Source of the DNA: a virus
Virus record (IMG/VR): IMGVR_UViG_3300028188_000029
Span: 1-22,027 of that record
Direction: 5' to 3' (one strand)
Length of the DNA: 22,027 nucleotides
Under the pieces are notes generated by a model. That model was not told the origin of the DNA. It did not search any database and saw only the letters and a list, made by a program, of their open reading frames with translations. Position numbers and translations under genes: made by a program. The number at the start of each line of letters is the position of its first letter. Positions within the stretch are counted from its first letter, which is position 1. Positions 1 to 6,404 of this stretch are shown one piece after another.

Positions 1-93
1 CCAATCAGTGGGATCATTAAACCCCACTGATAATCCATCAATTGATTTTGTAATACTTTTTCTAAACTTACTTACATCAAACGGTTTTGTCAT
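1..93 (-). CDS. uvsX: UvsX/RecA-like recombinase, N-terminal 31 codons (runs off the window)
   Basis: Reading from the ATG at 93 to the window edge gives 31 codons. They end in a stretch reading LSVGFNDPTDW, which I recognise as the N-terminal region of UvsX proteins of marine T4-like phages, where it precedes the Walker A domain. UvsX is the phage RecA homologue: it forms filaments on single-stranded DNA and carries out strand exchange in recombination-dependent replication and repair, working with gp32. The start overlaps the gp32 stop codon as ATGA, and an AAAGGAG ribosome binding site lies about 9 nt upstream inside gp32. This implies translational coupling of two proteins that compete for the same DNA. 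The catalytic part is outside the window, so the call rests on a short N-terminus plus the gp32 neighbour. Confidence 0.72.
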   Translation of the reverse strand, partial: MTKPFDVSKFRKSITKSIDGLSVGFNDPTDW

Positions 94-1106
94 ATCCAAT
101 TACTCCTTTTAGCTCTAATTTCTGCTAAAACATTTACCGAATCCAATGCAGTTGCTACTGGCTTTTCTTCTACCGGTGGCACCGTTTCAAAAGGAATTTC
201 ATCTACCGTCTCAGCCACTTCATCTGGAGATGCTGGAGATACTGGAGATACTGGAGCTGGATGCGTTGGCGTTGGCGTTAGTTTTGGTTTTGGTTTTGGC
301 ACTGCTGTTACATCAGGTTTGTTCATTCCATACGGACGGTAATACTGAGCCCAACGGTCTGGATCATATGCTTCACCATCAACACTTGCTTCAAACATTT
401 CCTTAATGATCTGCAATTCAACATCACCAGGTTTTTTAGGTAAGAAGTCACTAAGGACATTTAGTTTATATTTTTCAATATGACCTAGTTCTACTTCATT
501 AAGTGCCGTTTCCTTGCGTGACCAATTACTCGTTGAATAATCAGCATATCCACCCTTGCTAGTCTTAACAATACGAAGATCTAATCCTTGTGAATAATCA
601 GTTGGTAATTCTTCCATTTCTGGATCCATAAGACTACTTTGAATAATCTTAAAAATCTGCGGACTAATCATAAACCTGCGAATTGGATTCTCAGGTGGGG
701 ATTCTTCACCCATTGGATCTTGATGAACCAACCCTTGGAATAAATAACTACGCTTCTTCCAATATGTACGTCCCATATCTTCCATTCCCGTTACTTTAAA
801 CCAAGGCCGAACCTCAGCAAGCACTGGGCAGGTTTCATCTGGTCCGTACATTTCCATACACGGAACTTGCACTAGTATTTTTTTACCATCGCCATCTTTA
901 ATACCATTAAACGGTAGCTTAATCATTGCACGTTCTACCCAAAAGAATGGGTTGGATGTATCTCCATCCGGTAGGAACCGCAATGTTGCCGTATCCCCCT
1001 CGTCAATGTTCCAATGTGCATAAACTGTATTATCACCTGAAAAGGTTGATGATTTTGTGTTTTCCTGTGCTGCTAAACGAGCACGAATATCTGCTAAATT
1101 TGCCAT
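90..1106 (-). CDS. gp32: gp32 single-stranded DNA-binding protein
   Basis: The 338-residue protein coats single-stranded DNA during phage replication, recombination and repair. The N-terminus (NLADIRARLAAQENTKSST, 3-21) matches the cooperativity (B) region, with the basic/Ser-Thr LAST-like element at 18-21. The core (about 30-260) holds the conserved blocks VPCMEMYGP, EVRPWFK, DMGRTYWKKRSYLFQG and RWAQYYRPYG. In T4, zinc is held by one His and three Cys. Here C83 and C93 keep the T4 spacing of 10, but the third Cys (CPVL instead of CxxC) and the His are not evident, so the zinc site looks lost or remodelled. The tail (about 266-315) is rich in Pro, Lys and Glu, and the last residues NVLAEIRAKRSNWI echo the N-terminal motif. 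ATG at 1106 has a good AGGAG site. A sigma70-type promoter and a hairpin lie upstream. The gene overlaps uvsX by 4 nt. Confidence 0.92.
   Translation of the reverse strand: MANLADIRARLAAQENTKSSTFSGDNTVYAHWNIDEGDTATLRFLPDGDTSNPFFWVERAMIKLPFNGIKDGDGKKILVQVPCMEMYGPDETCPVLAEVRPWFKVTGMEDMGRTYWKKRSYLFQGLVHQDPMGEESPPENPIRRFMISPQIFKIIQSSLMDPEMEELPTDYSQGLDLRIVKTSKGGYADYSTSNWSRKETALNEVELGHIEKYKLNVLSDFLPKKPGDVELQIIKEMFEASVDGEAYDPDRWAQYYRPYGMNKPDVTAVPKPKPKLTPTPTHPAPVSPVSPASPDEVAETVDEIPFETVPPVEEKPVATALDSVNVLAEIRAKRSNWI
224..299. repeat. Short tandem repeats in the gp32 Pro-rich linker
   Basis: Three adjacent microsatellite-like tracts occur inside gp32. On the plus strand they are four copies of a 9-bp unit CTGGAGATA with minor variants (224-259), two copies of GTTGGC (265-276) and three copies of TTTTGG (282-299). 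They encode the SPVSPASP and PKPKPK type linker between the DNA-binding core and the C-terminal tail. All units are multiples of 3 bp, so slippage would change linker length without breaking the frame. Confidence 0.75.
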
Positions 1107-1153
1107 AAATTTTCTCCTATATTAGACCTATGTTTCTTTTTAAGTTTTGCCTA

Positions 1154-1183
1154 GTTCAAATCAACCTTCCTGGTTGTTTGAAC
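1154..1183 (-). promoter_or_regulatory. Leader hairpin upstream of gp32, possible autoregulatory operator
   Basis: GTTCAAA(T)CAACC pairs with GGTTGTTTGAAC around a 5-nt loop, a 12-bp stem with one bulged base. It lies 48-77 nt upstream of the gp32 start and downstream of the predicted promoter, so it is in the mRNA leader. No T run follows on the minus strand, so it does not look like a terminator. T4 gp32 represses its own translation by binding a structured leader and the adjacent single-stranded RNA. This hairpin plus the AT-rich stretch after it could play the same role, which is inference. Confidence 0.45.
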
Positions 1184-1205
1184 AATTATGCATTCCTTGT
1201 TACCA

Positions 1206-1234
1206 AGTATAGCATAAGTCTATTTATCTTGCAA
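1206..1234 (-). promoter_or_regulatory. Sigma70-type promoter for gp32-uvsX
   Basis: On the minus strand TTGCAA (1234-1229) is followed by a 17-nt spacer and TATACT (1211-1206). TGC directly before the -10 box gives an extended -10 element. Transcription would start near 1200 and cover the leader hairpin and gp32. It lies in the only intergenic space upstream of gp32, which suits early or middle expression by host polymerase. Confidence 0.6.
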
Positions 1235-1248
1235 TTAGTTTTTGTACT

Positions 1249-1560
1249 TTAATCTTGATCTAAAAATAATAGCAATTTGGTTCTAATATCTTTTAATGAT
1301 ATATTCTCGAACCATTCACCACGAACATGGTTTTTTTGGAATTGCAGATGTAGATACTTCTCTGCCTTATGTGGGTTTTTTCGTTCATCTAAGTATTCTA
1401 ACTGCAATGGACAAGGGTTACCAGTTTGCAACGCTTTCATCCTACGTTCTATATTGTTAGTAACCCCTATTTTAAATAAATTACCCGCTGATATCACATA
1501 AAGATGGGTGTGCTTAGACGGTTTCTTTACTCTAATTTTTATTTCAGCATAATTTTTCAA
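1249..1560 (-). CDS. Small GIY-YIG-type nuclease (T5orf172/MUG113 group)
   Basis: The 103-residue protein is a single compact domain. THLYVISAGNLFKIGVTNN (18-36) supplies the GIY/YIG-like strands, ERRMKALQTGNPCPLQL the following helix with the basic residue, and KAEKYLHLQF plus RGEWFENIS the conserved Glu and C-terminal motif. This is the layout of the T5orf172/MUG113 branch of the GIY-YIG nuclease superfamily, often found as free-standing mobile genes in phages. No extra DNA-binding domain is present. The first usable start is TTG at 1560, directly after the TAG stop of the 777-residue gene (TAGTTG), so translation probably depends on coupling. It sits between a structural-type gene and gp32, a typical place for a homing gene. 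Target and activity are unknown. Confidence 0.7.
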   Translation of the reverse strand: MKNYAEIKIRVKKPSKHTHLYVISAGNLFKIGVTNNIERRMKALQTGNPCPLQLEYLDERKNPHKAEKYLHLQFQKNHVRGEWFENISLKDIRTKLLLFLDQD

Positions 1561-3894
1561 CTACTGACCTGAATGGTAGTCCTTGGCAGCAACTGCCTTT
1601 GGGTTAATCTCTGATGAATGATTTACTTGAGTCGTCTTATTTAACCCTGCTAGCCTAAGCATATCATTGATTTCAGCATCTTCTCCCAACGACTTTGATT
1701 TGGTTGCACGTTTTTTGTTAAAATCCGTTAAGCAATCACGCGGATCACCCAAGCATCCCTGTTCTGCACGGTGTGCTTCGTATGAATCACCAGCAATGCC
1801 TCGCAAACGTTTCATGTCAGCATCCCATCTCTCGTTATTATTATCTGCTTTCTTGTTAAACGAATCCCATGGCGAGGTAATCCAATCACCCAAAGAGGGG
1901 TCATTATCAAAACCTTCCTGCATACCCTCTTCATCCGATCCATCCGATTCAACATCGTTTATTAAATCATCTACCTGATCACCACCAGCAACCTCTTGAT
2001 CTTGTTCGTATCCTAATCGATCAGCAACATAATCATACCCATTCTCATATAACCAATCTACTATAATAGGACGGGCATCCGCTTCTGGATCACTCTCTGC
2101 GACATCAGCTAATTGTGCCATTAACTCTTCTTCGTCAACTAATTCATCTAACATTTCTTGTACATTCAATGCATTCACACCAACTGGGATAGGTTCCTTG
2201 AACTTTTCTGCTAATTGTTCTGTGGGGAATGGGGTATTGGAAATATCTTCACCCAATCCAATTTGTTTTAATGCATTGGATAACTCATTGGTTGGTTCAT
2301 CTATTACAGTAGATAAATCTACCATTCCTTTGAACTTTCCGTTATTTTCTTTAATCCATTCTATTATAGTAGGTCTTACATCCATAGTGGGATCTATCTC
2401 ATTTAACGCATCCAATTCATCAAACAAGTCATCATCACCAATGATATGGTATATTATGGTTCCCGCATCTGACGCAGGAATTGGTTTACTCAATACTTGA
2501 CGTAATTGTTCTAATTGTGTATTTGTTTTTGGTATTACCCAAGTTCCTTCTGTTATATTTTTATTCTTTAAGTGGTGATTAAACCGATTTACATACATTT
2601 CAGCCTTTTCTCTAGATATATTACCAATTGCTACACGCTGATTGTCTGCTGTAACACCGACTATTCTAACACTAACATTAGGATCTTTATCAAAATATAC
2701 CACTTCAAAATGTTCGAAATCTTCTACTTCCCCTGACATTTCAGAATCTGCTGTTACTACCTCTTGTGTGTTCGAATTCCACATTGGCATTAATTTTTCA
2801 ACATTAGAAGCAGGTGGATTTACTACTCTGTTATTAGTCCACGGTCCCTGTATTACCTCACCTTCTGTGACTTTGTGCGCCCAGTCGTTAAATTCATCTA
2901 TTTGCTTCATATCTTTGTTCTCTCTTGTGTGTTCAGTTGTTAACTGCCCCGGCATCACATCACCTTCTGCCATTTGTTGCAATCGTGATATCAATGGCAA
3001 TGCATTTTCAATCTTTTCATTTACTGGATCTTTAATGAATACATTGCGCAACGCATCAGTAATCGCTTCATTTTCTTCTATCTGCAATGGTTTCCACGAT
3101 TCAGCATATTTTTTATAGCCACGCTTACTAGACAACGATCTCATCTTGCTTCGCAACCCATTATAATGTTCTTTACATTTTTCACGAATCTGGTTAATTT
3201 CACCCTCTTGTTCATTAAGTGATCTTATTCTCAAAAATCCACCCATAGTAGCAATATCCTTTACTGTTTCAGATATATGAACACCAAATTGGTCATATGG
3301 ATTTCCACCCTCTGATACATGCCGTGCCATTGCTCTAGCACCACCTACATTCACGAACGGTAATTTAAATCGTTCACCATCACCATTTTCAACGAATAGT
3401 GATTTAATATTGCGAAATCTAGCGTCGTCTTCGCCTAGTCGTTTATTATGTTTCGCAATAATGCGAACTTTTTTGGATTGTGGATTATAACTTGTTTTAG
3501 ATGTTCCAGTCCATTTCCCTTCAAACAAGCCCTCTTTAATAGCCGCAATGCCTTGCATATTGTATTTCATTTTATTCATATTTGATGGTTTGAATTTTTT
3601 AAGATGCCGTATTGAGAACTGTTTCAGAATATAAAGAAAATCATACCAATAGTTTTTGTCTTTGCCACGCATTGACTTACCAATGTTATCACCGAAGAAT
3701 AACTCAAAATTTGATTCATCATCTATTAGAATTACAGCAGTGCCATAATTATTCTTGCCAACCGTGAAGTCAAACCTGAATATACTAGCATCCTCTACAT
3801 CTAGCACGGATTTGCCACCAGAATCAAAAGTCTTTACTTCAAAATCTTTGCTTATTAATAAATCAAATAAGTCTTTGGATATACTATCACTCAT
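1561..3894 (-). CDS. Unknown 777-residue acidic phage protein with an internal duplication
   Basis: I do not recognise a named family. The N-terminal third (1-260) is mixed and basic in places, with a globular look (FRFDFTVGKNNYGTAVILIDDE). The middle and C-terminal parts are acidic and probably partly disordered. A repeat is visible: residues 471-519 (PIPASDAG...RPTIIEWIKENNG) match 568-619 (PIPVGVNA...RPIIVDWLYENG). Both carry acidic helices, then DP...A/V-RPxIx-[ED]W[IL]xEN. The C-terminus has two Cys (714, 721) and EINDMLRLAGLN (741-752), a motif resembling one in the 309-residue protein at 10200-11129. There is no signal peptide or membrane segment. The gene follows the terminase cluster, and TAAATA lies 6 nt before the ATG with no Shine-Dalgarno sequence. 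A virion or packaging-related role is possible but unproven. Confidence 0.8.
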   Translation of the reverse strand: MSDSISKDLFDLLISKDFEVKTFDSGGKSVLDVEDASIFRFDFTVGKNNYGTAVILIDDESNFELFFGDNIGKSMRGKDKNYWYDFLYILKQFSIRHLKKFKPSNMNKMKYNMQGIAAIKEGLFEGKWTGTSKTSYNPQSKKVRIIAKHNKRLGEDDARFRNIKSLFVENGDGERFKLPFVNVGGARAMARHVSEGGNPYDQFGVHISETVKDIATMGGFLRIRSLNEQEGEINQIREKCKEHYNGLRSKMRSLSSKRGYKKYAESWKPLQIEENEAITDALRNVFIKDPVNEKIENALPLISRLQQMAEGDVMPGQLTTEHTRENKDMKQIDEFNDWAHKVTEGEVIQGPWTNNRVVNPPASNVEKLMPMWNSNTQEVVTADSEMSGEVEDFEHFEVVYFDKDPNVSVRIVGVTADNQRVAIGNISREKAEMYVNRFNHHLKNKNITEGTWVIPKTNTQLEQLRQVLSKPIPASDAGTIIYHIIGDDDLFDELDALNEIDPTMDVRPTIIEWIKENNGKFKGMVDLSTVIDEPTNELSNALKQIGLGEDISNTPFPTEQLAEKFKEPIPVGVNALNVQEMLDELVDEEELMAQLADVAESDPEADARPIIVDWLYENGYDYVADRLGYEQDQEVAGGDQVDDLINDVESDGSDEEGMQEGFDNDPSLGDWITSPWDSFNKKADNNNERWDADMKRLRGIAGDSYEAHRAEQGCLGDPRDCLTDFNKKRATKSKSLGEDAEINDMLRLAGLNKTTQVNHSSEINPKAVAAKDYHSGQ

Positions 3895-3900
3895 AAATTG

Positions 3901-3906
3901 TATTTA
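3901..3906 (-). promoter_or_regulatory. TAAATA late-promoter-like box 6 nt before the 777-residue gene
   Basis: The minus strand reads GCTAAATACAATTT then ATG. The start has no Shine-Dalgarno sequence. It is the 6-nt member of a recurrent TAAATA-spacer-ATG arrangement in this window. Confidence 0.4.
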
Positions 3907-3915
3907 GCTAAATTA

Positions 3916-4098
3916 TTATTCATAGTCTTCATCTTCCATTCCTTCATAATAGTATCCACGGTCATCCCAAATTTTGTTTGCAACCATAAAATCTGCTAAA
4001 TTATCAAATGTGATCCAGTCATCGGATTCTTCCATCCCCATATTAGCTATTATCTCCAGAAAGAACTTACTTGGTATCAAAAACCCATATACTGCCAC
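3916..4098 (-). CDS. Small acidic protein, C-terminal part after a +1 frame break
   Basis: This frame encodes FFLEIIANMGMEESDDWITF... and ends in an acidic tail YYYEGMEDEDYE. The only in-frame start is GTG at 4098, with no ribosome binding site. The first 11 codons overlap the end of the ORF 4067-4183, which has a much better start. Removing one base from the T5 run (A5 on the plus strand, 4079-4083) would fuse both into one 88-residue protein, with the junction reading GSIWVLIPSKFFLEII. I therefore read this as the C-terminal half of one gene with a frame break, not as an independent gene. Its function is unknown. Confidence 0.5.
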   Translation of the reverse strand: MAVYGFLIPSKFFLEIIANMGMEESDDWITFDNLADFMVANKIWDDRGYYYEGMEDEDYE

Positions 4099-4183
4099 GA
4101 TGTGCGACTACCGTGGTTCCTTCACCGGCTGTGCGGTGGCGAATGATCATTTCATTCAGTGGTATTAATTCTTCAATAAGCAT
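4067..4183 (-). CDS. Small protein downstream of terminase, N-terminal part (38 codons)
   Basis: The ORF starts MLIEELIPLNEMIIRHRTAG at the ATG at 4183, 12 nt after the terminase stop, and ends at TAA (4067-4069). It continues sensibly in the +1 frame into the ORF 3916-4098. TAAATA-TCGGT-ATG precedes it, and the leader is nearly identical to that of the terminase N-terminal gene. Together the two parts form a small acidic phage protein that I cannot assign. It could also be a genuine short gene followed by a second one, but the second has no good start. Confidence 0.5.
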   Translation of the reverse strand: MLIEELIPLNEMIIRHRTAGEGTTVVAHRGSIWVFDTK

Positions 4184-4188
4184 ACCGA

Positions 4189-4194
4189 TATTTA
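4189..4194 (-). promoter_or_regulatory. TAAATA box exactly 5 nt before ATG 4183
   Basis: The whole 12-nt gap after the terminase stop reads GTAAATATCGGT. There is no Shine-Dalgarno sequence at useful spacing. Late-promoter geometry would place +1 at the A of the ATG. Confidence 0.45.
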
Positions 4195-4195
4195 C

Positions 4196-5581
4196 CTAAA
4201 ACATAATAAATGGCATTGGGGATATTGAAACATCCCCATGATCTTGCATTTGGGCACTAAGTCCAGAATCATACGTTTTTAGTTGTTGCATCATCCGCAC
4301 AATTATCAACAATGACATCACCAAGTCATCATTTTCCCCTTGCTTTGCTTCGTAACTAACACCCTTGCTAATAAAAACCTTTAATTCACTTATTAACGGT
4401 TTGCTATAAATGGTTAATCTATCTGATTCAACTAACGATTTTAACTTAGAACATGCTTCTGTTTTTGTGGTTTTATTTGTATTGAATCCTTTCCTTGCTA
4501 TTCTAGTACTACGTGTTTTTTTTGTTTCTGATACAAAAATACCACCCATATTCTCTTCACCAAATTCATCAATGGAAATTAATGCAGCTTCACCCACCGT
4601 GTTATTCTCAACACTAAAATATATATTGTTTTTATTGACAGGGGTCTTTTCATCAATATAATGCATTATATCACTCATTATCTTTATCTGTGCTGGAATA
4701 GGTGTCATATTATGCTTCCATTCTGCAACTTGTGTTGTGGTATTAGCCTCAAACACTTGTATACCTGCATAATCCCCACCAGTGCCTATACTCGGATCTA
4801 ACGATATGCAATATATAGTATCTTTTCTGGGTTCTTTATACCACCTAACTTGTCCTTGCATTCTGATTGGGTCAATGCCTTGCATCTCTGATAAAACCAT
4901 TGAATTTATTAAAGTTTCTTCAAACGACACAAATTTACAGTTGTGTTCACGTTCGAATTGATCAGGTTCCATTTTAGCCCTTTCTTTTTTCTCCCATGCA
5001 GCATCACGGTCAGGATGATCACTCCATATCGCTGAATATGGTCTATATCCATTAATTCCCAATTCGGTTGGGTTTCCGTATTCATCCTCTTGCTTGTTTG
5101 CCCCTTTCCATATAGTAGCGAACTGATCTTCATCATTATTGGGTGTACTAGTAATCATAGATTTACCACCAGTTGACAATGTAGGCGAAATAGAAGTCCA
5201 AAATAATTTGGCAATATTTGGTGGCACGAAGGAAAATTCATCTAGATACAAACAATTGTGAACAATTATATTATTAGCCACAAACGAATTCGTATCCTTG
5301 ACATTTAACAAATCCGAGACTTCTTGCACACCGACATATTCAGTGCCAATACATCTCTCTTGACCTGACGCAGTTTTTATATTATCACCTATTGAAATAT
5401 CATTAAACTCAACCCATTCATTTGATGTGATAGAAAAAAATAAATGATCTTGCGTGCATTCTATCGATGATTCTTCTAATAATAACCTATATGTTTCTTT
5501 TACACTTACAGATATTCCTTCAAAATCTTTAAATCCATCATCTGTTAGTACTTCGAATCTACTATTTTTTTCTACGACCAT
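4196..5581 (-). CDS. gp17: Intein C fragment fused to the C-terminal half of large terminase gp17
   Basis: Residues 1-109 are the C part of a split intein. Block B is CTQDHLF with T43 and H46. The C-terminal blocks are DTNSFVANN and IIVHN, ending at H108-N109. Cys110 is the +1 extein residue. Residues 110-461 are terminase: CLYLDEFSFV with Walker B D114 and catalytic E115, the coupling motif ITSTPNN (about 143-149), then the RNase H-like nuclease with acidic D262 (SLDPSIG), E325 (SVENN) and D418/D419 (ENDDLVMSLL). The protein should trans-splice with the product of 6405-7019 to give gp17, which pumps DNA into the prohead and cuts concatemers. ATG 5581 overlaps the 3' end of the homing endonuclease gene and has an AGGAAAGG site just upstream. 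No conserved terminase block appears to be missing. Confidence 0.9.
   Translation of the reverse strand: MVVEKNSRFEVLTDDGFKDFEGISVSVKETYRLLLEESSIECTQDHLFFSITSNEWVEFNDISIGDNIKTASGQERCIGTEYVGVQEVSDLLNVKDTNSFVANNIIVHNCLYLDEFSFVPPNIAKLFWTSISPTLSTGGKSMITSTPNNDEDQFATIWKGANKQEDEYGNPTELGINGYRPYSAIWSDHPDRDAAWEKKERAKMEPDQFEREHNCKFVSFEETLINSMVLSEMQGIDPIRMQGQVRWYKEPRKDTIYCISLDPSIGTGGDYAGIQVFEANTTTQVAEWKHNMTPIPAQIKIMSDIMHYIDEKTPVNKNNIYFSVENNTVGEAALISIDEFGEENMGGIFVSETKKTRSTRIARKGFNTNKTTKTEACSKLKSLVESDRLTIYSKPLISELKVFISKGVSYEAKQGENDDLVMSLLIIVRMMQQLKTYDSGLSAQMQDHGDVSISPMPFIMF
5255..5581 (-). other. Split intein C fragment (109 residues)
   Basis: The fragment begins at its own start codon and ends at the Asn before the extein Cys (codon at 5252-5254). 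It carries blocks B, F and G and contains no endonuclease domain. Starting so early in the fold, it holds most of the HINT domain. Confidence 0.87.
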
Positions 5582-5816
5582 AACCTTTCCTATATCCTTC
5601 TGGAATTACTTCCCCTTTTTTCAGCATCTTTACTTCCAATGTGCTAGCTGAATGGATATAAAAACATCCTTTATTATTAGGTCCTCTTGCTTTGGCGGCT
5701 AAAGACATTTTTTTCTTAGCTTCCGCACTTCTCTTCATTCCTTTGTGTTTTTCTGCTGTTTTTCTTATTTTCTCAGGATCTGTATTTTGTGGGTTTCTTC
5801 TGCTAATACCTACCAA
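5562..5816 (-). CDS. GIY-YIG homing endonuclease, C-terminal part (NUMOD-type) after a frame break
   Basis: The frame is open upstream of the TTG at 5816 and continues to about 5910. The upstream codons encode REILAISAKERFSG and TQEHRKKISDALVGISRRN, typical NUMOD3-like DNA-binding repeats. It then runs KAEKHKGMKRSAEAKKKMSLAAKARG and ends in KGYGRRKK. It is the natural continuation of the ORF 5881-6396, displaced by +1. Deleting one base from the A4 run (plus strand 5904-5907) would restore one 277-residue protein. The TTG is therefore unlikely to be a true start. The last codons overlap the start of the intein-C/terminase gene. Confidence 0.6.
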   Translation of the reverse strand: MVGISRRNPQNTDPEKIRKTAEKHKGMKRSAEAKKKMSLAAKARGPNNKGCFYIHSASTLEVKMLKKGEVIPEGYRKGYGRRKK

Positions 5817-5880
5817 TGCATCTGAAATCTTTTTTCTATGTTCTTGGGTTTTAGGGACACCACTAAACCGCTCCTTGGCA

Positions 5881-6396
5881 CTAATTGCAAGAATTTCTCT
5901 TAATTTTATTCTTATGTTCTTCAGATAGTGTCCATTGAGATCGTTCTTTTGATAGTAATTCTTTGCGTAATATACCAGCTTCAGTATCCCAGTATTCGTT
6001 TCTTTTTTGTTGTTCTTCAGGGCTTCTAACTCTTCCAGACAATTTTTTAGATATTAGTTTTTTAGTAGCCGATGTATGTTTCTTTCCATAAAAACCATTA
6101 TCTTCCCCAAATAATATAGGTGTTTTGGATGCTATTATATTATAATATTCATCTGATTCAGCTACATTCCGATTTTGTAATTCATCATATTCTGTATCAG
6201 ATAACTCAGTAGCCGTTGCACACCAATGAAGTATACTGCGTTCAAAGCTGTTAGTTCCATATTTGTTAATTGCATTCTTAATTACTTTTCCAGAGCCCCA
6301 ATAAAAATCATCAAAGGTAGATGATGCCCGCATTCCTACATATTTCTTATTATTAATTTTATTTGTTATTAAATAAACATATCCATAATTTTCCAT
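5881..6396 (-). CDS. GIY-YIG homing endonuclease, catalytic N-terminal part
   Basis: GYVYLITNKINNKKYVGMR (5-23) is a clear GIY-YIG motif with catalytic Arg23. FYWGSGKVIKNAINKYG and ELSDTEYDELQNRN (Glu72) complete the nuclease domain of about 80 residues. After it come NUMOD3-like DNA-binding repeats (GEDNGFYGKKHTSATKKLISKKLSGR, and WTLSEEHKNKI just before the break). The gene begins 8 nt after the terminase/intein-N stop with a strong GGAGAAAGT site. It lies exactly between the two intein halves, where a LAGLIDADG or HNH domain would sit inside a contiguous intein. It probably moves the intein by cutting intein-free terminase genes, which is inference. The frame ends early at TAG 5881 because of a +1 shift, so the product may be inactive as sequenced. 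Confidence 0.82.
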   Translation of the reverse strand: MENYGYVYLITNKINNKKYVGMRASSTFDDFYWGSGKVIKNAINKYGTNSFERSILHWCATATELSDTEYDELQNRNVAESDEYYNIIASKTPILFGEDNGFYGKKHTSATKKLISKKLSGRVRSPEEQQKRNEYWDTEAGILRKELLSKERSQWTLSEEHKNKIKRNSCN

Positions 6397-6404
6397 ACTT
6401 TCTC

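Noticed and set aside
146-406. Plus-strand open frame opposite gp32
   Set aside because: It is Leu/Val-rich low complexity created by the Pro-rich linker repeats read on the other strand, with no ribosome binding site.
1667-3118. Several plus-strand open frames opposite the 777-residue gene
   Set aside because: They are Ser/Ile-rich shadow frames of an acidic minus-strand gene, without start signals.
3916-4098. Independent gene starting at GTG 4098
   Set aside because: There is no ribosome binding site, and the overlap with a better upstream ORF favours a frame break in a single gene.
4909-5136. 75-codon minus-strand frame inside the terminase C half
   Set aside because: It lies wholly within a conserved gene in another frame and has an implausible composition.
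5562-5816. TTG at 5816 as the start of a separate small gene
   Set aside because: The frame is open upstream and encodes NUMOD-like sequence that continues the GIY-YIG endonuclease.
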